Source of the DNA: Liopterus haemorrhoidalis
Taxonomy: Eukaryota > Arthropoda > Insecta > Coleoptera > Dytiscidae
Direction of reading: 5' to 3'
Length of the DNA: 64,000 nucleotides
Assembly: GCA_963971575.1 (NCBI GenBank)
Contig: OZ020617.1
Span: 25,630,700-25,694,699 of the forward strand
Shown in pieces: positions 1-10,940 of the stretch. The notes under the pieces are model-generated. The model saw only the letters and a program-made list of their open reading frames with translations, was not told the DNA's origin and made no database searches. Position 1 is the stretch's first letter, and each line of letters starts with the position of its first letter. A program made the position numbers and the translations under genes.

Positions 1-1537
1 TTATTGAAACAAAACATTTCATCATGATTTAACCATGTAATTAAAAACTTTTTATTTTCGAGTACCCAAAAAAATTGCTGATATTATTCAATCTAATAAT
101 TAAGTTTTACTTGAACATATGAAAAATCGCTGTTTTTACATAAATGCTTGTTCATTGTTATAATCTCATTCATATCTACAATTTTTGTCACTACACCCGT
201 GATGTTAAGTTGAATATATTTTTAGAGATTTACAGTTGTATGTGATCTGAAAGTTATGCCGTGAATGAATATGACGTAACACCCCCCAATCTGTATATAT
301 GGGGTGGTTCGGTCAGCGTAATCGGCTTTGAATATTTGGTCACACAAATCGTTGTATTGAATCGAGAGAATCGAGCGCTTGCCCTGACGAACAAATGCTA
401 CGACTTGAATATTAATACGCTCCTGAATTTTAAATGAAATTTTATATTCTCATTCATCACGAATTTTCACTATTACCATGTATTTATTCATATCTAGATC
501 TTTAAATTATGTCTATATTGTTTATGAATTTATCATGTGCTGTTTATAAATTATTATTCGTGTTTTTGTTTTAGATATCTATTATTTTTAGTTTTATTTT
601 ATTTATTTATTTTATTTACAGATCTTATATTTTAGTTTTAAATATTAACATTTTATGCAGTACGCTTTATAGATCATTTTAGGGCTATTCTGAACATACT
701 TGTAATTTTAACATAGCTGTTAAATTTCAAATTAAACCAGTGACGCAACTAAATTTTTGTCCACGCCCCTCCCTGGTAGAATTTACTTGGGGCCTCCTAT
801 TGGGTCTGTGAACTTTGTCTAGGGGGACCACATGACTAAAAAAAGTCATTTAGAGGTTCGATGGACCCTTAATTGATGTATTCTTCACTGCGCAATAGCG
901 GGCGGAGCGCGCTCTTTGTACGCCACTGAACACATATGATATAAGTTATGATATACATTAAGGTGGCGATTCAATCGGGGACGCAAACCAGTTTTTCGCT
1001 AGATTTGCATGCATACAAACACATTCCTATTTATCTTAAAAACAACAAATTTGAAAAGAATTTGGTTTCCTTTAGAGCGATCAGAATTTATAGTAGAACA
1101 ACCTTATATTTATATTTTTCATTAAAACTAAATAGTTTTCGAGATGAATTGGTAAATATAATTTTCTGTATCTGTATCAATGTTAAAAATAGTTCAGCTG
1201 TTATCCGTTAGACTGTGGGCCGTGCGCTTCTATATCAAATTTATTTCCACATGCGCTTCGCCAATCGAAGCATTAGTTTCTTTTATGGCTAGCCATAAAC
1301 TGATTAGATTAGACTCTATTTAGCATTATTTTGCTACATAAACAAATATTAATACTTGGTAAATATAATTTATATGATATATTTAAAAGTAAATCTAAAG
1401 TATATAATTTTAACTAAACGTTCAAATAACAAATAGGTAAAATGACATTTTTATTTTTATTCAGTAAGGCAATAAATAAAATAGCCGAAAAAGTTTAAAA
1501 TATAGTTTATTATCAGAATAATATAATAATATCTCTT
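1..1537. other. AT-rich intergenic stretch, no supported gene
   Basis: I see no coding or structured feature I can support. The open frame at 948-1211 has low-complexity AT-driven composition and no recognisable domain. A slightly GC-richer patch around 760-930 has no interpretable motif. Confidence 0.5.
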
Positions 1538-2385
1538 AGGACCAATAAGATATCGACTTTCTTTTTGCTTATAAAGATTATCCATACAAATACCAAAAAA
1601 CTTATATCAGGATTTTGTCCTAATCAACCCCTAAAGGGGTGAATCTACAATCGGGGTGAACTATACATCCCTTCGTATTTCCTGTGTTTGTTGAGTTAAA
1701 ACGTTTCTTTCTGGCACATAGGTGTCTTTTTAAAATATCTCGAAATGGTTTTGACAGTTTTCTAAAATGTCACCCCTAAAGGGTGAAAAGGGGTGAATTA
1801 TGATTTCAAGGATTCTTTAATTTCTCTTAGGACCAGTAAAATATCGATTTGGTTTTTTCTTATAAAGATTACCAATACAAAGGCCGAAAACCTTATTTCA
1901 GGATTTTGTCCTAATCAAGCCCTAAATAGGTGAATCTACATTCGGACTTAATTATACATCCCGTCGTATTTCCTGTATTTGTTGAGTCATAAAATTTCTT
2001 TTTGGCTGATGGTTGTCTTTTTTAAATATCTCGAAATGGTTTTGACAATTTTTTAAAATTGCATCCTTAAAGGGTCAAATTAGATTTCAAGGATTCCTTA
2101 ATGTTCTTAGGACCAATAAAATATCGACTTGATTTTTGCATATAAAGATTACCCATACAAATGCAAAAAACTTGCAGAAAGGATTTTTTTCCCAATCAAC
2201 CCCTAAAGGGGCGAATCTACATTCGGGGTGAAATATACATCCCGTCGTATGTCCTGTGTTTGTTGAGTCATAGCATTTAAAATGGCACATAGATGTCATT
2301 TTAAAATATCTCTAAATAATTTTGAGTTTTTTTTAATTTCACCCTCAAAGGAGTAAATGGGTATTTTTTATTCGACAGAACGTTG
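1538..2385 (+). repeat. Tandem satellite, ~280-291 bp unit, three copies
   Basis: Three successive copies start at the recurring phrase aggaccaataa/gtaa near 1538, 1829 and 2109, giving periods of about 291 and 280 bp. Each unit carries, in order, 'gatatcgact', 'ggattttgtcctaatcaa', the hairpin-prone 'cccctaaaggggtgaa', 'tacatcccgtcgtatttcct', 'tggcacataggtgtc', 'atatctcgaaatggttttga' and a second hairpin-prone 'cacccctaaagggtgaa'. The copies are diverged from each other and the third decays after about 2340. The same family forms the array at the right end of the window (62975 onward). No coding capacity is seen. Confidence 0.9.
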
Positions 2386-2394
2386 CTTGGACAT

Positions 2395-2850
2395 AGATAC
2401 ATGAAATTCGCAAAAACCGAACCGAAAACCGTAAAAAACCGTTATTTTTGCTGAACCGAAAAAAGATAATGTTTATGGGAGTGATCCAAAATATAAAATA
2501 CATTTTATTTGGGATTATTTTTTAAACTGATGAGCAGAAAAAAATCGTAATATTCTAACTGATAAGTAAAAAAAAATACGCATCTATTATTTGCGGGGGG
2601 GGGGGGTCGACGCCCAAAACCCTCCCTGGCAGCGACCTTGATATGATCATTACAGAATAGAGAATACATTTTTCTTTTAAATTATAGCAGAAAATAAATT
2701 TCTAATACAAATAAAAAATTTAAAACATTATTCGGAACTGAACCGAAAACCGAAAAAACCGTTATTTTTGCCGGAACGAAAACCCGAACCGAACTGATAC
2801 ATATTTTTTTAATTGAACCGGAACAAAAACCGAAACGAAAAAAATAACGG
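2395..2850 (+). repeat. Degenerate aaccgaaaaccg-rich repeat
   Basis: Two clusters (2405-2465 and 2735-2850) are made of variants of 'aaccgaaaaccg' and share the phrase 'aaaaaaccgttatttttg'. They flank about 270 bp of unrelated AT-rich DNA that contains a 12-13 nt G homopolymer near 2595-2606. The two-cluster organisation resembles the ccggttccg minisatellite element at 49.3-50.6 kb, so this may be a distant relative of that element. That link is inference. Confidence 0.5.
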
Positions 2851-2872
2851 TTCGAGGCCCTGATATAATGTC

Positions 2873-4192
2873 TGTTTTTAGGATTTTGTAGGTATGACCA
2901 AAAAACCCTTATACCGTCATTTTATCGTCTGTCTGTCTGTCTGTTCGGTAAAAATTGTAGCCAAACGGCTAAAGCTAGAGATTTGAAATTTGGCATGCTT
3001 ATACAACTCTTTGACCCGCACATAGCAAAAATACTACAACATATAAAAAACATATCCCCCTAAAAATATAAACAAATATGTGCTCATCGAAAAAAAAATA
3101 TATTTTTTTAAAATTCTGAGTAGGGTATCAAATGAAAGCCCTTGGTACGTGGATTAACGATCAAATTTTTATTTTTGCAAAATAAATTATTTTGAAGCGA
3201 TTTTTGCCAAAATTGTGCAAAAAAAAATTTGTCCCACACCCTGTAGCCCAGATGGTTTAAACTAAAAATCTGAAAAAATTCTAAGTAATGTACATTGGTG
3301 TGAACCGGAATAGTACAACAGGAATTTTTGATCAGATTATGTTTTTGGAAAAAAAAGCATTTTTTGTGTTTTTTTGCTAATAATGTTGAAAACTTATAGT
3401 TATATAACACACTAAACTGTAACGTGTATCTTGGTGCAATGGTTACGGTACTAGCGTTCTGCCCAAGAAAATGAGTTCGAATCCCACGAGAAGAGACAAT
3501 ATTATTATTTATTTATTTTTTTGCATTTTTATTTTAAATTATTTTTTCAAAATTCTAGTTATATTTTGGCAAATGTTGCATTTAATTTTTAAAAGCGTAA
3601 ATTTAATAACCAGTGGAAATTGTTGAAATTATAATTTAATTCTGTTTGAATGTACACGAAATCAAAGGGAGGAGCTATGACTAGAAACAACCAATGAAGC
3701 CATAGGCGCAATTTTCAAAATCTTAATGAACCTTGCTATATATAAAAAAATACTGCACATATTAAGAAACCTAAATAATGGTATTAGGCACTCCAATTAA
3801 AATTAACATAAAAATATTTTAACATAAAATTTGTTTTTAAAGCTCTTAGATTAAGAGATGATAAATTATTTTTAAAATATTGTTCATTTTACAATGAATA
3901 CTACAAAGCAAAATATGTCCTACACACTCAGAATTACGCCTTCACTAAATATTTTTAGATTATATATCTATCTAAGAGGAATTTTTTCAAAATTCTTTTG
4001 AACCTTGCTATATAATAAAAAATACTGCACATATTTAGAAACTTACATAATGGTATTAGGCATTCGAATTAAAATTAACAAAAAAAAGAAATATTGTAAC
4101 ATAAAATTTGTTTTGGCATTCCAAATAATCATTATTCACTTACTAAATACCTGCGAAACACCTGAAATGTGTGAAAATTCACACTTCACATA
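2873..4192 (+). repeat. Composite dispersed repeat (family A), fullest copy
   Basis: The repeat opens with 'ttttgtaggtatgacc', then 'ccgtcattttatcgtc', a short CTGT run, 'ttgtagccaaacggct' and 'ggcatgcttatacaactc'. It continues through 'ctgtagcccagatggttt' and 'gaaccggaatagtacaac', then a tRNA-like block (3432-3485), and ends near 'cctgaaatgtgtgaaaatt'. A ~270 bp internal duplication is visible near the 3' end ('tactgcacata..' at about 3750 and 4023, each followed by 'ggtattaggca'). A long inverted copy lies at 60445-61400. Shorter pieces are at 13840, 26597, 27705, 35268 and 47410. No protein is recognisable, so the class (SINE-like composite or non-autonomous element) is open. Confidence 0.8.
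3432..3485 (+). promoter_or_regulatory. tRNA-like RNA polymerase III A and B boxes
   Basis: Box A-like 'tggtgcaatgg' at 3432-3442 fits TRGYNNANNNG. Box B-like 'gttcgaatccc' at 3475-3485 fits GWTCRANNC. The spacing of about 32 nt is normal for a tRNA gene. No credible cloverleaf with acceptor stem is evident, so I read this as a tRNA-derived SINE-type internal promoter inside repeat family A rather than a functional tRNA gene. The inverted copy near 60730-60830 keeps a degenerate version. Confidence 0.6.
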
Positions 4193-5184
4193 ATTTTTTT
4201 TTAAATAATATTAATTATTTTGTTATTGTACTGACTCGCCATTGACTATGCTAAAATTTTAGGTAATTTTATTTTTAAATTCAAGTCTGCCCCTAAATGT
4301 AACAATTATGATTGAAGTTCACCAGCGATGGCTATTTTTTTATTTACAAAATATGGAGGATCTTGACATTTCGCTTTTTTAGTTCGTTTGTGACTTTTGG
4401 CTAAAGGTCTACGTCTGGGTGGCATATTGACCTAACAAAATAAGAAAAAATTTCTGCTTTTAAAAAATACGGTATTTGCTATACTGACTTTAATATGTAG
4501 CGTATTGACTATACAAGTATTTTGTATATGCGATTTAAATTTCAAAATACTCATCAACCTGTTATCTGCTTAGAAGCAAATTTTGATAGCTGTTTTGGCA
4601 AATATTCGAGCTAACTATCTCTCTCTAAGTTTGACTAGTGGCGCCTACGGACACCGGGCGGCGGATGTTATGACAAGATAGGCTTCGCAACGGCACCTTA
4701 AGCTTAAAGGGTTTATAGTCTGTTAAAGTTAACAGCTTGCGTTCAGAATAACACTATTAGTAGGTATGTATTGATACTTATAGCACAGGATCGACTATGA
4801 GGGTGATCGCAACCACGGTATAAAATAAGTGGGGGCAAATGCATAATTTCGCTTATAATTTTTCTTTTTATATATACTTAGTAACTTTTTTAATTCCGAG
4901 AAATGAGAAATATAATTTAAAATATGCGCGGTTATCGTTCGCTCGACATGTTTTGTAGGTATATCAGTGATTTAGAAGTACATATACGTATTACTTACAT
5001 AATACAGCTAACTGGCTTCCGCAATACTAGCCGAACTAACACCTTGGCATGGAATAGAATATAGGAACTAGTGTTCACTGCTCAGAATCATAAGTATAAT
5101 TATTATATTATTAATGCATTTTATGTAATAGTTATTAATTTGCACTATTGTGCTGCGAATAATTTCCTAAAGTTGTATTTATAT
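4193..5184. other. Intergenic, no supported gene
   Basis: AT-rich DNA with a short GC-richer patch around 4630-4700. Nothing here could be assigned to a gene or repeat family. Confidence 0.45.
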
Positions 5185-5335
5185 CTTCTTCTTCTTCTTC
5201 TACTTCTCCTTCTTCTTCTTCTTCTTCTTCTTCTTCTTCTTCTTCTTCTTCTTCGTCTTCTTCTTCTTCTTCTTCTTCTTCTTCTTCTTCTTCTTCTTCT
5301 TCTTCTTCTTCTTCTTCTTCTTCTTCTTCTTCTTT
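5185..5335. repeat. (CTT)n trinucleotide microsatellite, ~150 bp
   Basis: An almost pure CTT/AAG tract with a few interruptions (tac, ctc, cgt) near its left end and middle. It produces spurious poly-Leu, poly-Glu and poly-Arg open frames on both strands, which are not genes. The right flank 'tttgagcactgtcagtcg' is unique. Confidence 0.97.
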
Positions 5336-7159
5336 GAGCACTGTCAGTCGGGTTGATTTTTGGCCTCACTCACATAAGTTCTCCATCTTGATCTGTTCAT
5401 TGTCAATGGACATTGGACAATGGACATTGTAAATATATATGTTTATTAATATTTGTTTAAATAAAAAAAATAATATGTTACATTAAAATTTTTTTTAAAA
5501 ATCTATATTTTTTATATTATACTTTTGTCAATATAATTTTTTATTAGTTTCATATTTTGGATCAGAAGCAATCAAAAACATATTAATGTTTTACGTCGCG
5601 GGCCGTGTTCAGTAACAACAGTTTTTGGCCATATTTCCTTTTGCATTTCAATTTGATCCCATCTTAGGTTTTGCTGATGAGCTTCCTTATACTGTGTTAC
5701 GCTTATTTTTATCGGCGTAAATACCTCGTGTAAGAAGCTAAAGCGGCTCAGTGGTAATGTGATTGTTACGTTGGTTAAGAAAAGTAAATGTATTTACTCA
5801 TTACATACTCTCCGCAGAGTGCCTACCGCTGTTTATTTTTTTTTTTTTTTTCCCACTACTTTCATAATAAAAAGTCGGCGCCTAGTAATCATAGGCATAT
5901 ATATCCTACAAGTACTGATATATCAATATGCTGATCTCGCCATCTTTTGCAACTTTTTTCTACAGAACTAGGGATGTTCAGTCTTCCATCCCAGATCCCC
6001 TTAGCCATTTTTCCCTTTTTCATCGTCATAACACGTTCTATTCACTGTAATTGTATACCTCTCATTTACTGTGTGATATTTGGCTTCATATCATATACTT
6101 TGTGCTCGAGTTCTTGATACTAAAAATATTAATAAATGGAAATAATTTTTCATGTAAAAAAATGTACAGGTATACAAATTAATTGACCTAAAAGTTCCAA
6201 AATGTAAGCCTATTGATACAAGTCGCGCATATTTTAGATATTTTTTGCTACATTTTCGCTATTAGATATTTTTCTTCCAAAAGGGATGTAAGAAGATAAT
6301 AAGTACGATTTAGTTCAGGGTCCTATCTCATTTTATGATAACAAAGCTGTTCTAAAGATCTCGTTCGTATCTATATAAAACGTTCCATCGAGAGAAAATA
6401 ATGGAGTCGAGAAGTCAGAAATATATGGAGCACATTGAAGTGATACTCGTTGCAGATCAAAACGAAGTGGAAATTGTCGCGTCAATGATCTTTGTCGGAT
6501 CAATACTGATACCAGAGCCAAATACAGTTCGAATGATATATGTAGGTACCTATATCAGTTTATTAGACTTTTCAACGGCAAAGATTCTACGAAGGTCAGA
6601 GGTATTGCAAATGTAGAAGCGGAGGAAAAACTGCATTGATTGTTACGGAAATAGCTATGAAGCTTAACTCTTTCATCAGTCAGGATTAAGTATGTTACAT
6701 TTATAACTTTGAAAGTACCCTTTTAAAAAATCTTGTTAAATATCTGACATCAATATTCTGGTATTTTAATATTATCTATAAAAATATTTTACATAAACAC
6801 TAATTTGTGACCAACAAAATAAGTGAATTTATTTATATTTTCGAATTATTCTTCGATTGCCTGTCGGAGGTTGTTGATCAAGACGACGATTTTTATTCTT
6901 GATTCGATAGTGCAGAAGAGGGATATATTTATATATATATTTATATATACATTTATTATTTCATATATTTTCTTACACATCACGTTTCAGAGATGTATTT
7001 ATTTTGCGGAATACCAAGAAATTGTAATAATTCATCAGTAAATCCACATTGCAAATACGTTTATTGTTTTTGTTACATCTTCAGTTCATGCTTCCATATC
7101 ATATAATAGGATTGGGAAAATTTAACAATTGGCCAGACCTTTACTTAAATCTAAGCTTA
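5336..7159. other. Intergenic, no supported gene
   Basis: The open frame at 6401-6616 (+, 71 codons) has fairly protein-like composition, but I recognise no domain and no splice-site context that would confirm an exon. The rest is AT-rich with homopolymer runs (for example T at 5836-5850). Confidence 0.4.
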
Positions 7160-7312
7160 GAGCCTCGTTTATAATAAACCCATAACATGATGCATACTGA
7201 TGGTACAAAGGATTTGACCGTTCAAAATATCTGTTTCTAATAAACAGAACAAAGAGAGTACTTTATTTTTAATGCTATGGATACATAGCATATCTATTAT
7301 AAATGAGGCTTA
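7160..7312. mobile_element. MITE copy 1 (agcctcgtttataat ends)
   Basis: The element begins 'gagcctcgtttataata' and ends 'tattataaatgaggctt', giving terminal inverted repeats of about 15 bp around ~150 bp. The interior holds 'aataaacagaacaaag' and a palindromic 'tgctatggatacatagca'. It is non-coding and short and is immediately followed by a second copy. The superfamily cannot be assigned because no clear target duplication is visible. Confidence 0.65.
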
Positions 7313-7467
7313 AAACCTAGTTTATAATAACTGCATAACATAGCGCATAAGTAATAGGACAATGGGTTTGGCCCTTTAAAAGATCTGTTTGTAATAAACA
7401 GAACAAAGAAAATAGTGTAATTTTTATACATATGTATCCATAACATATTTATTATAAACCAGGCTTT
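7313..7467. mobile_element. MITE copy 2, tandem to copy 1
   Basis: Starts 'aaacctagtttataataa' and ends 'ttattataaaccaggcttt'; the ends are inverted repeats of each other and of copy 1. It shares the internal 'taataaacagaacaaag' in the same orientation, so copies 1 and 2 form a direct tandem pair. Its right end abuts the LINE reverse-transcriptase fragment at 7468-7684. Confidence 0.65.
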
Positions 7468-7684
7468 TATCTTTGTTACTTAGGAGCGGTCTAATTTTTC
7501 CAAATACATTACGAGCTTGTTCAGTGTGGCTCTTTATTTTGTGACGTTCCCAATTTTCGTTTAAATTAGTACCGAGATATTTATGTGAAACAATCTGCTC
7601 GATACAGATGGTATTAATTTTTATATGGTATTGATCATAACCAGATTTAGTAACTACCATGAATTTAGATTTCTTAGTATACAT
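7468..7684 (-). pseudogene. Non-LTR retrotransposon reverse-transcriptase fragment
   Basis: Read on the minus strand this gives the segment that follows the catalytic YADD box in insect LINE reverse transcriptases. It starts with 'KSKFMVV', then has a thumb-type 'IEQIVSHKYLGTNLNE' with the conserved KYLG, then 'HTEQARNVFGKIRPLLSN'. Only about 70 codons survive. No upstream catalytic domain is found beyond 7684 and a MITE end interrupts it at 7467. It is a dead remnant. The KYLG and EQAR..F..MR spacing is established for RTE/CR1/R1-like elements, but the clade is not resolved. Confidence 0.75.
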
Positions 7685-10665
7685 GATACCACCACAAACT
7701 TGACATCTAACTGTCGAACTGTGAATTAGGCGAGCAATAAATCCGATTGACAGTGCTCAATGTGGTGAATGATGTCTTCAATTTGAAAGTCAAAATTTTA
7801 AATATAATTTCATTAATATTTCTACATCTGCTGTTCAGTATTAACTCAAATTAAGATAATTTATTCATATAATATTCATACATATTCGATAATTTATCTC
7901 TCCTCCGCTTTGGAAGATTATGTTCGAAATCTATTTACACATAACTTAAAAATGATTATTATCATATAATGCGCTATAATATCCATATACAAAGACTAAA
8001 AATATATTTTAGATTCTAAAACCTGAAGAACTGTCAAGATCTAGACAAAAAATACTAAAAATATTTAATTTGTAATTGGAAAGTAAAGTAGTTTATCTGC
8101 AAATGCTGCTCCTGTCTTGGGATTAAATGAATGTTTCCGTCCATATTTCTAATTACCAGTTGTGTTATATTTCATTTTCGAATCGATGAGAATTTAGTTA
8201 GGTATCTAAATCAATATATAGAATTTTGAGAGCAAAGATAGTGGTAGCTGTAAGTAGCAATGCGGATATAGATGCAATGCAGCGCAAGTGTGACAGGATT
8301 AACTGTAAGTCTCGAAGGCACTGGTGGGTTTCTTCTTATTGGTTTTCCAATAACTTCCTGTGCCTGTAATCGCTTCCCATCATTTCCCAAGTGTATTTTG
8401 TAATCATTAATCATCACGGCCTTCTGGGTTTGTTACAACTAAACTTTTTCCCCTTTATTCTCAAATCTCTATCTCTACAAATCTCTACTAAGTGATATTA
8501 AATAGGATATTAAGTAGAAGTGTATGTTTGTTCAAGTATATTCCATTTGGTCGGTTATACTGATTTAATCCGAGTTGGCTGTGCAGAATTAGACGACGGT
8601 TTCGTTTGCAAACGACAGATGGAAGAGACACTGCTACTTTTATTGCAATCATTAAATTCAACATGAGATTAAACAAGGCTATTTGTTAGTCGATCTCATT
8701 TTGTTACTCAGTCTGTCTTTATCTCACTTCGAGAAGTACTAAATCTGATGTTGTAAAAAGAAATCGTCATGCAGCCAGCGTTAAGCAAATGGTGTTAAGC
8801 TTTTTTACAAGAAAAATAATTAACATTAATTCATTGGTTGAGAATTTATAATGAAAATAGTACACTAAATGTTCCTAATCCTCATTTTATCAGTTTTATT
8901 CTTTTAGACACCATTTTTCGTATTAAAAAGTGATGCTATAACATTTTTCTGTTAATCAAGTTCATACGCTATTTATAGTGTTAAGTTTTTTGTAAAGCCT
9001 TTTATAAAGAAAATGGTTACAAAAGCTAAAAACTATAAGGTCGACATGATAAAACGATTACAAGATAATATAGTTTTACATTAGTCATCTAAATGTACAA
9101 TATTCATATAACTATAATACTGCTAACAATATGTTTTATTACTTCCCCTACTGTACCGTTTCATGCCAAACATTCAATTACAGATACTACTTTGATTCTT
9201 GATATACATATGTATATATCCGTTTTGTAAAACTATCCCTTTCTAATTGTAGAATTGTATTCACATCCCTATTGGAAATAGTATCATTAACATTTATCGT
9301 GGGCGTTGCATTGGCTCAGAGAGGGTCCGTCAAGTCCACGTTTCCACGCTGCCTCCACTTATAAAAGAGATCAACGCGACTCGAAACGAAACTTGCTATA
9401 TTTGTTTCCATGGCAATGGGCTATGGTTGTATCGTTCATGAATGCAAATCACCTACTCCGGTATCCGGTATGCTATAATCCTGCTATCGTACGAAGCACA
9501 CATCTTAACGCGCCGTTTCGCTGGAAAATCCAAATCCGCTGACAGTCCTCATTAGATATACATGGTGATTCACGCCAGCTACAGACTGATAAGGAAACAG
9601 TGTGATGCGCTGCGCTTTGCGCTTCTCTTTTCCTGGCCTCTTTCGACGATGTTTTTAAAGATTACACTACAAACAGAAGGGAAATCTTTACGATTTAGAA
9701 GGAAATGACCGAAATTACATTCATTGATTCAAAGCAAAGCAGATTTGTTCGCAGGCATTTGTGAAGCTTTTGTGGAAGGAATTTGATTTATTAGCTTAGC
9801 ACTATTTAATGGACTTGCATTGCAGAAATAATAAGTGAATTAATATGAAAGATAATTTTAACAGAGTTTGTTTTTGTAAAATCCATAAAATTAGTACGCT
9901 TTATATCGGGACAGATATAAAATGTCAATGGTATTTATTAAGCTGTGTAGCTGGGTCATAAGAATTAGGTTATGTTTTATGTACATTGTAATAACGGACC
10001 TTTAAGTTCCAGGCAGTCACCTTTAATCGAAAAAGTCCACTATTTGATGCACGGTCTTTTTTTTTCACTTATAGAAAAGTAACTAATGAAAACGAAACAC
10101 ATTTTATGAAATCTTTCCACGAGGAAACCGGCGTGTCGCGTCTGCTGCGGAGTCGCTATAACGAGTAGAGGAGCCGTTGTGGGCGACATGGCAATAATGT
10201 AAAGGGGTCCGCTATAGCGAATTGTCGTTATTTGAGGTACGCCTATACTGAGCAGTCGCAATGACAGGACCTTCCATCGAAAACATAATTTAAAAATGTG
10301 CGCAATTTACTGTATGTTTTTCTAAATATAACTGCAACTAGAAGGATAATTGCCAATTTCGTTCTCCAGCGGCCTGAACTATGAGATTTGAAAATTGAAA
10401 ATGTGTCTGTAGGGTGAACGACCGTCCCGAATGTCACGGCAGTGCATCTAGAATTTCGGTTCTCTTTACAGGCGTCCCGAAAGAACCTTAGGCGGGATCT
10501 TGTTCAGCAAACCATTTGTATCGATCTTTACAAAATATAAAGTAAAAAATATAAATTATAACAGTCAGTAGTTAAATTCAACTAAAACAGGTTTAATGTG
10601 TATAGAAGGTTTAAATAGAATAAGTCTTCTCTGATGCTTTGTTTTTAAATTTAACATGTCAATAT
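7685..10665. other. Intergenic, no supported gene
   Basis: Mostly AT-rich unique-looking sequence. Two GC-richer islands (about 9300-9660 and 10090-10490) contain short open frames on both strands, but no recognisable domain, start context or splice structure. They could be regulatory or non-coding exon sequence; nothing in the bases decides this. Confidence 0.4.
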
Positions 10666-10940
10666 TGTTACGAAATACGAGTGGCGCGAGACATACATAC
10701 TTGTTTAGCCCGTGGATCTTACTAGTGAATACTGGACACTCTGAGATTGTTCGAGAAGGAACTTGGTGTATATATAATAGTCATACCACGTGCTGCGAGG
10801 TATTTTAGACAGTGAAAGCATATAATTATTAGGACAATCAACTGAAAAATACATCGTGCCTGTTAGTGTCTAGTCCAATATTTGGTTACTTAAATTATTA
10901 AACAAAAAGACATCTAAATGTTTTAATTTTTCACGTAACA
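10666..10940 (+). repeat. Solo LTR-like segment (TGTTACG..CGTAACA)
   Basis: The 275 bp segment begins TGTTACG and ends CGTAACA, giving the short inverted termini typical of Gypsy-type long terminal repeats. Inside are a TATA-like 'gtatatataatag' and, near the 3' end, 'gtgtctagtccaatattt', which is shared with the LTR-like segment at 19.4-19.7 kb. No primer-binding site, polypurine tract or pol gene adjoins it, so if correct it is a solo LTR. The flanks do not show a clean 4-6 bp target duplication, which lowers confidence. Confidence 0.55.

Noticed and set aside
3432..3485. Functional tRNA gene
   Set aside because: A and B boxes fit, but no acceptor stem or full cloverleaf could be drawn, and the block is embedded in a dispersed repeat.
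5071..5369. Open frames encoding poly-Leu, poly-Glu and poly-Arg
   Set aside because: They are translations of the CTT microsatellite in different frames and strands.
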